DNA of 64,000 nt from Zobellella maritima (GTDB lineage: Bacteria; Pseudomonadota; Gammaproteobacteria; Enterobacterales; Aeromonadaceae), in NCBI RefSeq assembly GCF_003075035.1, contig NZ_QCZE01000003.1, positions 186,001 to 250,000 of the forward strand, read 5' to 3'. Position 1 is the stretch's first letter, and the number at the start of each line of letters is the position of its first letter. Shown in pieces: positions 5,691 through 17,723 of the stretch. The position numbers and the translations under genes were made by a program. The notes beneath the pieces are model-generated. The model searched no databases and was not told where the DNA came from. It worked only from the letters and a program-made list of their open reading frames with translations.

Positions 5691-6799
5691 CAGGCCGCCT
5701 TGCTCCGTCTGAAGTTTTCACGCGCCCGGTTCCACCAGGCTGTTTCCAGCACATTCAGCGGCAGCGCCACCAGCAACAGGAAACCCAATGGTACTATATA
5801 GAGACCGGGAGTGGCGGGTAGGGTGCCACCATTGAGCGCCGAGCGCGACGCGCTCTGCAGCAAGAAGTAGGCCAGATATAGCATGATTGCCGGCAACAGT
5901 TTGGCGTAGCGGCCCTGCCGCGGGTTGACCACCGACAGGGGCACCACTATCAGGGTCAGCACCAGCATCGACAACGGCAGTACTAGCCGCCACTGCAATT
6001 CTGTTTTATCGTTGAGCTGCTCGGAATGCCATAACGCCAGGCTGGGGGTAGCCGATTCTTTCTGCTCCGAGGCCTCGACTTCGGCGGCGCGGATAAAGGC
6101 GCTGTATTCCCGGAAGTCCGCCACCTCGAAGGCACGGGTGCCGGGCTCGCCACCATACCGACGACCCTGATCCAGGGTCAGCCACTGACCATCATCCCGC
6201 TCGTTGAGCCGCCCGGCCTCAGCCACCACCACCGCCGGCATCTGCTGCCCCTGGCCCCGCTGGGCCACAAAGATATGGTTCAGCTGGCCGGCGCCGCCGT
6301 TTTTCTCCACCTCTTCCACGTAGGCGACGATGCGCCCTCCGTCCAGGCTCATAAAGCGGGCCTCGCGCAGTACCGCAAAGCCGGGATCCGCCTGCACCTG
6401 ATCCCGCAGCTGGTAGATTTGCCCCTTGGCCCAGGGGTTCAGCCACAGGGAGTTCCCCAGGGCCACGCAACACCAGAACAGGGCCAATATCATGGTCGCC
6501 TTCATCACCTTGCCCGGCCCCATGCCGACAGCGCGCATCACCGTCATTTCACTTTCGGCATACAGGCGACCATGGGCGAACAACACCCCGATAAACAGAC
6601 TGACCGGCAACATGATGGTAGCCATCTCGGGCATGTTGAGCAGCAGCAGCCTGGCTACCAGAGCAGCGGGTATCTTGCCGCTGGCGGCCTCTCCCAGCAC
6701 CTGGATAAAATTCTGGCTGATAAAGATCAGCAGCAAGACGAACAGTACGGCCAGCTGAGTCTTCAGGGTTTCGCGAAACAAATAGCGGAATGCAATCAC
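5690..6799 (-). CDS. lptF: LPS export permease LptF
   Basis: 369-aa partner of LptG in the LptB2FG complex. Same fold: three helices, periplasmic jellyroll domain (about 130-270), three helices; the conserved VPLSVVNPRQGR stretch is present near the start of the last helix group. I chose the GTG at 6799 (MIAFRYLFRETLK...), which matches the family start (MIIIRYLVRETLK in E. coli) and length (366 aa); the in-frame ATG at 6862 would add 21 atypical residues. Divergent from pepA. Confidence 0.9.
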   Translation of the reverse strand: MIAFRYLFRETLKTQLAVLFVLLLIFISQNFIQVLGEAASGKIPAALVARLLLLNMPEMATIMLPVSLFIGVLFAHGRLYAESEMTVMRAVGMGPGKVMKATMILALFWCCVALGNSLWLNPWAKGQIYQLRDQVQADPGFAVLREARFMSLDGGRIVAYVEEVEKNGGAGQLNHIFVAQRGQGQQMPAVVVAEAGRLNERDDGQWLTLDQGRRYGGEPGTRAFEVADFREYSAFIRAAEVEASEQKESATPSLALWHSEQLNDKTELQWRLVLPLSMLVLTLIVVPLSVVNPRQGRYAKLLPAIMLYLAYFLLQSASRSALNGGTLPATPGLYIVPLGFLLLVALPLNVLETAWWNRARENFRRSKAA

Positions 6800-6818
6800 C
6801 GTTAATCCCAGTGTAAAC

Positions 6819-6847
6819 TTGTCTTTTTTAATGGAAACGCTTAAGAA
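6819..6847 (+). promoter_or_regulatory. Possible pepA promoter
   Basis: TTGTCT (6819-6824), 17-nt spacer, TAAGAA (6842-6847), about 115 nt upstream of the pepA ATG in the divergent lptF-pepA space. Confidence 0.35.
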
Positions 6848-6961
6848 TATGCGTAAAATCACTATTTTCGCATGTTTAATAAGCGAAGATCGGCGCCTTT
6901 ACCGATGGGTCCATATTATCGTTCATCTGGCGCCTATTGTCTTCAAGCCGTAGGAGAATCC

Positions 6962-8473
6962 ATGGAGTTCAGTGTTAAAAGTGGCAGCCCCGAAAAACAA
7001 CGCAGTGCCTGTATTGTGGTCGGCGTGTTTGAACCCCGCCGCCTGTCTCCCGTTGCCGAACAACTGGATAAAATCAGTGATGGCTACCTGAGTTCCCTTC
7101 TGCGCCGCGGCGATCTGGAAGGCAAGGCCGGGCAGACCCTGTTGCTGCATCAGGTACCAGGGGTACTCGGCGAGCGTGTGCTGCTGGTCGGCTGCGGCAA
7201 GGAACGGGAGCTGGACGAACGCCAATACAAGCAGATCATCACCAAGACCATCAATACCCTGAACGAAACCGGCTCAATGGAGGCAGTGTGCTTCTTAACC
7301 GAGCTGCACGTCAAGGGGCGGGATACCTACTGGAAGGTGCGTCAGGCAATAGAAACCACCAAATCCAGCCTGTATACCTTTGATCAGTTCAAGACCAACA
7401 AGGCCGAACCGCGCCGTCCGTTGCGCAAGCTGGTATTCAATGTTCCGACACGGCGGGAGCTGACTATCGGCGAACGCGCCATCCAGCATGGCCTGGCGGT
7501 AGCCAAGGGGGTACGCGTCTGTCGCGATGTGGCCAATATGCCACCCAATGTCTGCAACCCTGCCTACCTGGCCTCCCAGGCCCGGCAGCTGGCTGATGCC
7601 TACGACAACATCAGCACCCGGGTGATCGGCGAGCAGGAAATGGCCGAGCTGGGCATGAACGCCTACCTGGCAGTGGCTCGCGGTTCCCACAACGAAGCCA
7701 TGATGTCGATCATCGAATACAAGGGCAACCCCGAAGCCTCGGCCCGTCCCATCGCCCTGGTCGGCAAGGGCCTGACCTTCGACGCCGGCGGTATTTCAAT
7801 CAAGCCCGCCGAAGGCATGGACGAAATGAAATATGACATGGGTGGTGCCGCCTCGGTGCTCGGCACCATGCATGCCCTGGCCGAGCTGCAGTTGCCGATC
7901 AATGTGGTGGCGGTGCTGGCCGGCTGTGAAAACATGCCCGACGGCAACGCCTACCGTCCCGGCGATATCCTCACTACCATGTCCGGCCAGACGGTGGAAG
8001 TACTCAACACCGATGCCGAAGGCCGGCTGGTGCTGTGTGATGCACTGACCTTTATGGAGCGCTTCGAGCCGGAAGCGGTGATCGACGTGGCCACCCTCAC
8101 CGGGGCCTGCATTATAGCGCTGGGCCACCATACCTCGGGCCTGCTAGCCAACCACAACCCCCTTGCCCATGAGCTGCTCAACGCCTCGGAACAGGCAGGC
8201 GACCGCGCCTGGCGCCTGCCGATGAGTGACGAATATCATGAGCAGCTGGAGAGCCCGTTCGCGGATATGGCCAACATCGGCGGCCGACCGGCAGGCACCA
8301 TTACCGCCGCCTGTTTCCTCAGCCGCTTTACCCGCAAATACAACTGGGCACACCTGGACATCGCCGGTACCGCCTGGAAGAGCGGCAAGGACAAGGGTGC
8401 TACCGGCCGCCCCGTGCCCCTGCTGACCCAGTTTCTGCTGAACCGGGCCGGCGTGGTCAACGTCGAAGAATGA
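6962..8473 (+). CDS. pepA: Cytosol aminopeptidase A (leucyl aminopeptidase, M17)
   Basis: 503-aa, the same length as E. coli PepA, with near-identical blocks throughout. Hexameric two-metal aminopeptidase; in E. coli it also binds DNA for carAB control and Xer recombination. Metal and active-site region [16 protein letters not shown] (about 265-280) and the M17 signature NTDAEGRL (about 349-356) are intact. Start 6962 ([17 protein letters not shown]) matches the family and has AGGAG six bases upstream; the frame is open further upstream but not homologous. First gene of pepA-holC-valS. Confidence 0.97.
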   Translation: MEFSVKSGSPEKQRSACIVVGVFEPRRLSPVAEQLDKISDGYLSSLLRRGDLEGKAGQTLLLHQVPGVLGERVLLVGCGKERELDERQYKQIITKTINTLNETGSMEAVCFLTELHVKGRDTYWKVRQAIETTKSSLYTFDQFKTNKAEPRRPLRKLVFNVPTRRELTIGERAIQHGLAVAKGVRVCRDVANMPPNVCNPAYLASQARQLADAYDNISTRVIGEQEMAELGMNAYLAVARGSHNEAMMSIIEYKGNPEASARPIALVGKGLTFDAGGISIKPAEGMDEMKYDMGGAASVLGTMHALAELQLPINVVAVLAGCENMPDGNAYRPGDILTTMSGQTVEVLNTDAEGRLVLCDALTFMERFEPEAVIDVATLTGACIIALGHHTSGLLANHNPLAHELLNASEQAGDRAWRLPMSDEYHEQLESPFADMANIGGRPAGTITAACFLSRFTRKYNWAHLDIAGTAWKSGKDKGATGRPVPLLTQFLLNRAGVVNVEE

Positions 8474-8928
8474 GCATGAGCCAGGGCCGTTTTTATCTGC
8501 TGCCGGAGGCCTCGGCCACCGCGCCCGACCTGCTGGAGCAGCTGGTGTGCCAACTGGCCACCGACTGTTACCGGCAGGGGCAGGGGGTGTTTATCCACAC
8601 CCGGGATAAAGCGCAGGCCGAAGCGCTGGACGAACGCTTGTGGCAACAGGAAGCCGACAGCTTCGTTGCCCACAATCTGCAGGGCGAAGGCCCCCGCCAG
8701 GGGGCTCCCGTGGTGATCGGCTGGCAGGTTCCTCAGGCTGGCCGGCCGGTACTGATCAACCTGCATCCCCTGGCGCCCGCCTTCGCCCGCCGCTTCAGCC
8801 AGCTGATCGACTTCGTTCCTCCCGAGGAGCAAGCCAAGCAATTGGCCCGTGAACGCTTTAAAGCCTATCGTCAGGCCGGTTTCCAGTTGACCACCGAGCC
8901 TGTACCACCCCAAACTGAAGACGTATAG
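8470..8928 (+). CDS. holC: DNA polymerase III chi subunit HolC
   Basis: 152-aa chi subunit of the clamp loader complex, linking it to single-strand binding protein. Features of the family: RFYLLP start, an accessory [17 protein letters not shown] strand-helix unit, FVAHNL, and the C-terminal [14 protein letters not shown] helix. The start ATGA overlaps the pepA stop by four bases. Sits in the conserved pepA-holC-valS order. Confidence 0.92.
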   Translation: MSMSQGRFYLLPEASATAPDLLEQLVCQLATDCYRQGQGVFIHTRDKAQAEALDERLWQQEADSFVAHNLQGEGPRQGAPVVIGWQVPQAGRPVLINLHPLAPAFARRFSQLIDFVPPEEQAKQLARERFKAYRQAGFQLTTEPVPPQTEDV

Positions 8929-8932
8929 CACA

Positions 8933-11788
<2,856 letters not shown>

Positions 11789-11810
11789 GCAGAGCCCTTA
11801 CCCCTGAAAC

Positions 11811-11840
11811 AAAGCCAGCCTGAAAAGGCTGGCTTTTTAT
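11811..11840 (+). terminator. Terminator of pepA-holC-valS
   Basis: AAAGCCAGCCT (11811-11821) pairs with AGGCTGGCTTT (11826-11836) around a GAAA tetraloop, followed by TTATTTG. Confidence 0.9.
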
Positions 11841-12224
11841 TTGAGTCCAGGGAGACGGCTGCGCTGCCCCTGAGGCAACACAGCCGCCACCCACGACACG
11901 CCATATAAAGCTCGGACATGCCATCTGACCGCAGGGATGGCGGGAATGCCGGAACGGCAGGAGCATTTTCGGCCGCGCCATATCAGGGTCGTGAGAGTCG
12001 TTCTCTGTTGCCTCTCCTTGAACACAGAATTGCCCGAAGATAGCGCCAACAGGCAATTCCGTAGCCATCAAGGAGGACAAAGGGCTCACTCCACCGACCA
12101 TCATATGACAGGGATGTCATGTGCTGAGCGTCGCAGGGAGGTGCTTGAACGTGTCGGCGGAGTGGCTCCTTTGTCCGGAATTAGTGTGACAGCCAAAAAG
12201 ATCGAATGTGTAATGCGATGGGTA
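11841..12224. other. Intergenic stretch without a supported gene
   Basis: 384 nt between valS and the glutaredoxin-like gene. Open frames exist on both strands but none has a ribosome site plus protein-like composition, and no family is recognised. The only structure I see is an imperfect palindrome at 12102-12123 (CATATGACA-GGGA-TGTCATGTG), possibly an operator. It could hold a decayed gene. Confidence 0.5.
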
Positions 12225-12857
12225 TTATTGGCCATGCTCCTGCCGCCGCTCCGGCGACAAGGAACACTGGCCGCGATCATAATTGGGCATCACCTGCTGA
12301 TGCACCCGCTTGCTCAGCTGATCGGCACCGCCTATGTAACGGCCGTCGAGCCAGATCTGCGGTACGGTCACCGGCGTCTTGGGACCTATGATGGGCTTGA
12401 CCCTGGCCAGCATCTCGTAGAGGGCCCGGGGATCCTTGACCACATCATGATAGCGGTAGTCGATGCCGGCCTGTTGCAGATAGTCCTTGGCCCGTTGGCA
12501 GTGGGGACAACTTTGCTTGCCGAACAGGTGATTGCCGGAGATGGCGGCCCTGGTCGCATGGGCTTCGATCACCGCCTGCACCAGCACCCCCCGGTTAAGG
12601 GCATGGCCCTGGGCGATGACCCTGCCCCCGACCATGATGATGGGCGCATGCCAGCCACCCTTTACCAGCGGCCGCCACCACTCGCTCAGCCATTCGCGGA
12701 TCTCCAGCTCGACCGGGATCCCCGCCAGTTCGGTGGCCAGGGTGTCCTGGATCACGTCCTTGGACAGGGAGCATTCCCCGCAGGGAATATTGACCTTGAA
12801 CGGCCCCCAGGCCCCCGCCCATCGAAACAGCGTCACCCTGACCGTTTTGCTATCCAT
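12225..12857 (-). CDS. Two-domain thioredoxin-fold protein with C-terminal glutaredoxin
   Basis: 210 aa. Residues about 108-200 form a glutaredoxin: CPHC redox motif (C117/C120), the TVPQIWLDGRYIGG segment with the cis-proline, and a following helix. The N-terminal half (about 5-105) looks like a second thioredoxin-type domain with CGEC (C26/C29) and a HAPIIMVGGRVIAQG segment that resembles a cis-Pro/strand/glycine unit. ATG preceded by GGGAG at eight bases. The partner and substrate are unknown. Domain assignment of the C-terminus is firm, that of the N-terminus is inference. Confidence 0.75.
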   Translation of the reverse strand: MDSKTVRVTLFRWAGAWGPFKVNIPCGECSLSKDVIQDTLATELAGIPVELEIREWLSEWWRPLVKGGWHAPIIMVGGRVIAQGHALNRGVLVQAVIEAHATRAAISGNHLFGKQSCPHCQRAKDYLQQAGIDYRYHDVVKDPRALYEMLARVKPIIGPKTPVTVPQIWLDGRYIGGADQLSKRVHQQVMPNYDRGQCSLSPERRQEHGQ

Positions 12858-12994
12858 ACTTCTGCTCCCTGTGCCACCTTGCCGCCCCGGCTTGACCGAT
12901 AACCGGGTCTCTATTGGCAGTAGACCGTCCGGACCCCGGTTGATATTACAACAGGGGAAAAATAACCGGCCTTGTCCCCCCGTGATGAGCCGAG

Positions 12995-13849
12995 CTACCC
13001 AAGTTCGAAGCTGGTCACACCGAACAGCCGCTTGATGGAGACTGCGGGGCTCTGCCCCCTGTACATGCGGGCCGCCTCGAAGGAAACGCGCATATGGTGC
13101 CGTCGGGCCAGTGCGATCGCCGCCCCGTTTGCCGCCGGCGTATCCAGGAACAGTGGCTCCCCTTCGGGAACGCGGGACTGCAACGCCAGGAACAAGGGCT
13201 CGGCCAACTCCGCGGTATCGGCAAACAGGGGGCCTATCTTGTAGCCGCTACGACATTTGCGCACTACCCCGTAGCCCGCCAGCTTGCCGTCCTGCCGTAT
13301 GCCCAGGGCTGAACTCCCGGCCTGATTAAGCCAGCACCACAGAAATTGTGGGCGAGACTCGGGAAAACACAGGGTATCGTAGGTACATATGTCGGCGAAG
13401 GACATCGACGCCAGCGGCACTATTCCCGAATGGGCGGGATATTCCCCACCACCATGCCCCTGATAGCGGACATTGCTGTACGCCAGGGTAAATCCGGATC
13501 TGTTGTAGTTGGCCTGCTGGGCGATCACCCCATCAAGCCCGATATCACGGCCTCCCAGATATGCCAGGCCGGCATTCCATATTTGTAGGCCGTAACCCAG
13601 GCCACGAAACTCGGGTTTGACAATGTAAAGACCAAGGAAGCCGAAAGAGCCCCCATATTTCACCACCGAAATCACGGCAATGGGTTTCGCCCCCAGCAGG
13701 CCGACCAGAAAGCCATGGGTGTCGGCGGCATAAAAGCAGTCGGCATCGTGCAAACCGGGATTCCATCCTTCCGCCGCCGCCCAGTCGATGGCGATATCGA
13801 TTTCCGGTCGGGTCATGGTCCTGATGGTATAGGTGTTGTTCTGCGTCAT
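12995..13849 (-). CDS. GNAT family N-acetyltransferase
   Basis: 284-aa protein. N-terminal GNAT domain with motif A around FLGLYIVKPEFRGLGYGLQIW (acetyl-CoA loop R-G-x-G-Y-G, about residues 80-92) and an NYNRSGF segment typical of motif B. The C-terminal half (about 150-284) resembles the second domain of YitH-type acetyltransferases. ATG at 13849 preferred over 13870 because GGAGG precedes it. Acceptor substrate unknown; no operon partner. Confidence 0.8.
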   Translation of the reverse strand: MTQNNTYTIRTMTRPEIDIAIDWAAAEGWNPGLHDADCFYAADTHGFLVGLLGAKPIAVISVVKYGGSFGFLGLYIVKPEFRGLGYGLQIWNAGLAYLGGRDIGLDGVIAQQANYNRSGFTLAYSNVRYQGHGGGEYPAHSGIVPLASMSFADICTYDTLCFPESRPQFLWCWLNQAGSSALGIRQDGKLAGYGVVRKCRSGYKIGPLFADTAELAEPLFLALQSRVPEGEPLFLDTPAANGAAIALARRHHMRVSFEAARMYRGQSPAVSIKRLFGVTSFELG

Positions 13850-14078
13850 GTATTCAGGGCCTCCATGCATAAGCGGCGGTGTCTGACACTGGCGGGGTCA
13901 GTGTGCCCTGCTCGCTGCCTTTAACTCTAGCAGCCGTCCGGGCTGGCAGTCGGACCGCCAAGATGTTCAACAGCCGACGTCGTCCAGCTCCCCGAGTAAT
14001 GGTCGACAGCATGACTTGTCGGGGGCCCGGAGATTTATGCCATTCTTAAGGGTAGCCACCACGGGAAGGGGGAGACTA

Positions 14079-14648
14079 ATGAAAAAGATGATGATCCTCA
14101 CGGGCCTGAGCCTGCTGCTGGGCTGCTACGGGCCAGGTGTCGAGTCCGGTCGCCAGTCCGGTTATGGAGACGGCTTGCCGGCCTCCTCAGTGCGGACGGT
14201 AACCACCGCCGTTATGGCAGGCTCGCTCTCGGAGGACGAACGGCAAGGGCTGCTTGCATACCATAACCGGGTGCGAGCCGAGGTGGGCACGTCTCCGCTA
14301 CGCTGGTCCGCCGACGCCAGCGCCCAGGCCGAACGCTGGGCCCGGGTATTGGCCAAAGGGTGCGACATAGTGCACAGCCAGGGCTCGGGCTTTGGCGAAA
14401 ACCTGTTTATGGGCACCCTGGGTTACTATGACGTGCTGGACGGCGCCCGCTCCTGGCAGGAGGAAAAGCGCGATTATTCGGGCCAACCACTGACCCGCTC
14501 TACCGCCCAGGTGGCCGGCCACTATACCCAGATGGTGTGGCACGACACCCGCGAGCTGGGCTGCGCCAGGTCGATATGCCGCGATAACATGATACTGGTG
14601 TGCAACTACTACCCGCCGGGCAACTACCTGGGGGAACGCGCCTATTAG
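14079..14648 (+). CDS. CAP/SCP (PR-1) domain lipoprotein
   Basis: 189-aa secreted protein. Signal peptide with lipobox LLLGC (C16), so membrane-anchored. CAP domain about 65-189 with the signatures GHYTQMVWHDTRELGCA (CAP1) and LVCNYYPPGNY (CAP2); HxQ/E-type cavity residues are represented by HNRVR, GFGEN and HYTQ. Four cysteines after the lipobox could form disulfides. Start at 14079 has GGGGGA upstream. The role of bacterial CAP proteins is poorly known; nothing in the neighbourhood gives a hint. Confidence 0.85.
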   Translation: MKKMMILTGLSLLLGCYGPGVESGRQSGYGDGLPASSVRTVTTAVMAGSLSEDERQGLLAYHNRVRAEVGTSPLRWSADASAQAERWARVLAKGCDIVHSQGSGFGENLFMGTLGYYDVLDGARSWQEEKRDYSGQPLTRSTAQVAGHYTQMVWHDTRELGCARSICRDNMILVCNYYPPGNYLGERAY

Positions 14649-14731
14649 GCCGCATGGCAGAGCAAGGACGGCGAAGGAAGCAGACCTCCCCCTGCCGCCA
14701 TTAACGTGAGGGGCTGACTCGATATACTCGT

Positions 14732-14950
14732 TTATTTTTTGTCCTTGCTCACTTCATGGCCGATCACCCCACCGACCACGGCGCCACCAAGGGTACCCAG
14801 GGCACTGCCTTCAGTCAGCACGGAGCCGGCAACACCACCGACCCCGGCCCCGATGGCGGTATTACGATCCCGCTCGGACAGGTTACTGCATGCCGCCAGC
14901 AGCAGAGTAGCGGCCAAGCCGCCGGCAACCGCTTTCCTGGTGATATTCAT
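14732..14950 (-). CDS. OsmB-like glycine-zipper lipoprotein
   Basis: 72-aa small lipoprotein: signal peptide with lipobox LLAAC (C21), then a glycine-rich segment (IGAGVGGVAGSVL...GGAVVGGVIGHEV, about 33-68) of the glycine-zipper type and a charged tail SKDKK. Similar in size and layout to OsmB, an osmotically induced outer membrane lipoprotein, but glycine-zipper lipoproteins are a loose group and orthology is not certain. Confidence 0.75.
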   Translation of the reverse strand: MNITRKAVAGGLAATLLLAACSNLSERDRNTAIGAGVGGVAGSVLTEGSALGTLGGAVVGGVIGHEVSKDKK

Positions 14951-15120
14951 ACTACTACCTCGACTTTGGCTGGTAATGACAGGGCGTCAACCGTGCGCCC
15001 GCCGGGAATACAGAGCCGGCACAGCCAAAGCCAGGGCGCCGCCGCGAAGCTGTCTGTCGTTGCTAATAAGACCTCATATGCATCGCTTTAATTCCCCTGG
15101 CCCACCATCAACGGCCGGAC

Positions 15121-16134
15121 TCAGACCCCGCTGACTTCCCCCCGCATGGGCTGCAGCATCAGGCCGCGTACCTGGTCAGGGACAAGATCCAGGGCCAGCA
15201 GGTAATGCAGCTTGGCAAACGCCGCCTCCAGGGTGAGATCTGCCCCCGCCGTCACTCCAATACGGGTCAGGCTGTTGCCGGTAGCATAGGTACCCTGATC
15301 CACCTTGCCGTACAGGCAGTGGGTACGGTTGACGATCACCTGGCCCCGCTCCACCGCCTGTTCCAGCACCTGCATCAATTCGGTATTGGCATCAGGCGGA
15401 TTGCCCACGCCAAAGCTAAGCATAACGGCGCCCCGCACCCGCTCATGGTCCAGCAGGGCCCGGGCGGCTCGGGCCGAAATGCCCGGGTACAGGCTGAGCA
15501 CGGTGACCGCTTCGGCATCAAATTGCGGGATACGGAAACTGAGGGACTCAGCGGGCAACAGCAGGCCACGATTCAGCTCCATGCTGATCCCGGCCACGCC
15601 CAGGGGCGCCAGGTTCGGGGAGGCAAAGGCATCCAGCTCGGTAGCCTTGAGCTTGGTGGTTCGGTTACCCCGCAGCAGCCGACCGTTGAAGTAGACACAC
15701 ACTTCCGCCAGCATCGGCGTCATGCACAGATGCAGGCCGTTGATCAGGTTGTCCAGGCCATCGCTGCGCCGCTCACTCAGGGGGATCTGGGAGCCGGTGA
15801 GGATCACCGGCTTGTCCTGGCCCTGCAACATGAACGACAGCGCCGAGGCGGTGTAGGCCATGGTGTCGGTACCGTGCAACACCAGAAAACCATCGTAATC
15901 CTGCCAGTGCACCACCAGCAGGCCGGCGATCTGGGCCCAGTGAGCCGGGCTCAGATTGGCGCTGTCGATCAACTGGCCGAGCTCTATCACATCGAACTCG
16001 GGCAGCTCCGGCTCGCCACTGTCCCACAACCGCCGACGCAGCAGCTCGGCAAATCCGGGAGCCGGCCTGTGGCCGTCGCTGGAAGCCCGGCAGCCGATGG
16101 TACCACCGGTGTGCAATATCAGTACCCTGCCCAT
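15121..16134 (-). CDS. ansA: Type I (cytoplasmic) L-asparaginase
   Basis: 337-aa enzyme hydrolysing asparagine to aspartate and ammonia. Both active-site motifs are intact: LHTGGTIG (nucleophile Thr12) and HGTDTMAYTA (about 84-93). No signal peptide and the length fit the cytoplasmic AnsA type, not the periplasmic AnsB type. The ATG at 16134 lies one base after the aspA stop, so the pair is coupled: the product aspartate is the substrate of AspA. Confidence 0.92.
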   Translation of the reverse strand: MGRVLILHTGGTIGCRASSDGHRPAPGFAELLRRRLWDSGEPELPEFDVIELGQLIDSANLSPAHWAQIAGLLVVHWQDYDGFLVLHGTDTMAYTASALSFMLQGQDKPVILTGSQIPLSERRSDGLDNLINGLHLCMTPMLAEVCVYFNGRLLRGNRTTKLKATELDAFASPNLAPLGVAGISMELNRGLLLPAESLSFRIPQFDAEAVTVLSLYPGISARAARALLDHERVRGAVMLSFGVGNPPDANTELMQVLEQAVERGQVIVNRTHCLYGKVDQGTYATGNSLTRIGVTAGADLTLEAAFAKLHYLLALDLVPDQVRGLMLQPMRGEVSGV

Positions 16135-16135
16135 A

Positions 16136-17533
16136 TCAGGCCCCCATGGGTGCGACCATGGCCGCCGGGCTGAGGACGGCGGCCAGATGTTCTTCACTGA
16201 GCAGTTGTTCATGGCGCACCAGCTCGGCGACGGTGGCACCGCTGGTCAGGGCCTGATTGGCGATACGGCTGGCATTGTCGTAGCCGATATGGGGCACCAG
16301 GGCAGTGATGATACCGATGCTGTTATGCAGATGTGAGGCACACTGGGCCTCGTTGGCCTGGATGCCGCGGACGCAGCGGGTATCCAGCATGCGGATGGCC
16401 TCGCCCAGCATGCGGCTGGAGTTGAGCAGGTTATAGATGATCAACGGCTCCATGGCATTGAGCTGGAGCTGTCCCGCTTCGGCGGCCAGGGTCACCGCCA
16501 GATCGGCGCCGATCACCTGGAAGGCGGTCTGGTTCACCGCCTCCGGGATCACCGGGTTGACCTTGCCGGGCATGATCGAGGAGCCGGGCTGCATCGCAGG
16601 CAGCTGGATTTCTCCCAGGCCGGTGCGCGGGCCGCTGGACAGCAGGCGTAGGTCGTTGCTGATCTTGGACAGCTTGACCGCCAGCCGCTTGAGCACGCTT
16701 GAGAAAGAAACGAAGGCCCCCATGTCCGAGGTGGCCTCCACCAGGTTGTGGGCCAGGCTCACCGGCTGGCCGGAAATGCTCGCCAGATGGGTGACGGCCA
16801 GCGCCGCGTATTTGGGATGGGCATTGATGCCGGTGCCGATGGCGGTGCCCCCCAGGTTGACTTCGCACAGCAGGCGGCAGGCATCGTCGATGCGGGCGGC
16901 TTCCTCTCCCAGATTGACGGCGAAGGCCTCGAATTCCTGCCCCAGGGTCATGGGCACCGCATCCTGAAGCTGGGTCCGCCCCATCTTGAGGATATGGGCA
17001 AATTCCTCGGCCTTGGTCGCAAAAGCCTGCTGCAGCTCGGCGATGGCTTGCTTGAGCGGCTGGGCGGCAAAGACAATGGCCAGCCGGGCTGCCGTGGGAT
17101 AGGCATCGTTGGTGGACTGGGAGCGGTTAACATCATTGTTGGGGTGCAACTGCCGATACTGGCCGCGGGCATGGCCCAGCTTGCTGAGCGCCAGGTTGGC
17201 GATCACCTCGTTGGCATTCATATTGGTGGAGGTCCCCGCCCCGCCCTGGATCAAATCCACCACAAACTGATCGTGCAGCAGGCCGTCCATGATATCGCCG
17301 CAGGCGGCCACAATGGCGTCGGCCTTGTGTTCTTCCAGCAGGCCCAACTGGCGGTTGGCCTGAGCGGCGGCGGCCTTGACCATGGCCAGGGCGCGGATCA
17401 GTTCGGGAAAATGGCTAATGGGTACCCCGGTAATGGTGAAGTTCTGTTGGGCCCGCTGGGTCTGAATACCATACCAGGCCTGCTCCGGCACTGGCTGTTC
17501 ACCCAATAAATCCCGCTCGATACGTGTTTGCAT
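16136..17533 (-). CDS. aspA: Aspartate ammonia-lyase
   Basis: 465-aa member of the fumarase/aspartase superfamily, converting aspartate to fumarate and ammonia. The family signature GSSIMPGKVNP starts at residue 317; other conserved blocks are GGAGTSTNMNANEV and RSQSTNDAYPT. Some residues differ from the canonical E. coli enzyme, but the GTSTNMNANEV and SIMPGKVNP blocks favour aspartase or fumarase, and the asparaginase partner decides for aspartase. First gene of aspA-ansA, divergent from an XRE regulator. Confidence 0.9.
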   Translation of the reverse strand: MQTRIERDLLGEQPVPEQAWYGIQTQRAQQNFTITGVPISHFPELIRALAMVKAAAAQANRQLGLLEEHKADAIVAACGDIMDGLLHDQFVVDLIQGGAGTSTNMNANEVIANLALSKLGHARGQYRQLHPNNDVNRSQSTNDAYPTAARLAIVFAAQPLKQAIAELQQAFATKAEEFAHILKMGRTQLQDAVPMTLGQEFEAFAVNLGEEAARIDDACRLLCEVNLGGTAIGTGINAHPKYAALAVTHLASISGQPVSLAHNLVEATSDMGAFVSFSSVLKRLAVKLSKISNDLRLLSSGPRTGLGEIQLPAMQPGSSIMPGKVNPVIPEAVNQTAFQVIGADLAVTLAAEAGQLQLNAMEPLIIYNLLNSSRMLGEAIRMLDTRCVRGIQANEAQCASHLHNSIGIITALVPHIGYDNASRIANQALTSGATVAELVRHEQLLSEEHLAAVLSPAAMVAPMGA

Positions 17534-17564
17534 TGTTGCTACGCCCTCTCACCCATGTGTTGAC

Positions 17565-17580
17565 TGTGATGCCTATTACA
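17565..17580. promoter_or_regulatory. CRP-like site upstream of aspA
   Basis: TGTGA-TGCCTA-TTACA fits the CRP consensus TGTGA-N6-TCACA with one mismatch. It lies 32-47 nt upstream of the aspA ATG on the shared aspA/XRE control region. E. coli aspA is known to be CRP-dependent. Confidence 0.5.
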
Positions 17581-17591
17581 GCAGCGGAGAC

Positions 17592-17674
17592 AGACGCTGA
17601 GAATTTGACGCACTGGCTCAATATGACGCTGAGTGGCGCACAAAGTGCATCGAAAAGAGACAGGTGCACCCTGT
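17592..17674. promoter_or_regulatory. Candidate operators between aspA and the XRE regulator
   Basis: The stretch holds two direct GACGCTGAG repeats 29 nt apart (near 17592 and 17621) and an inverted repeat ACAGG-TGCAC-CCTGT at 17660-17674 just upstream of the regulator. These are the natural candidates for the divergent regulator's own binding sites; not testable from one sequence. Confidence 0.3.
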
Positions 17675-17723
17675 TGCAGAAAAATGACTTTAGGTACACT
17701 GGTGGCAGTTCCAGGGAGCCCAT

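Noticed and set aside
11937-12902. 321-aa plus-strand frame over the intergenic gap and the glutaredoxin-like gene
   Set aside because: Two thirds are antisense to a gene with clear CxxC motifs; the first part has no ribosome site or recognisable domain.
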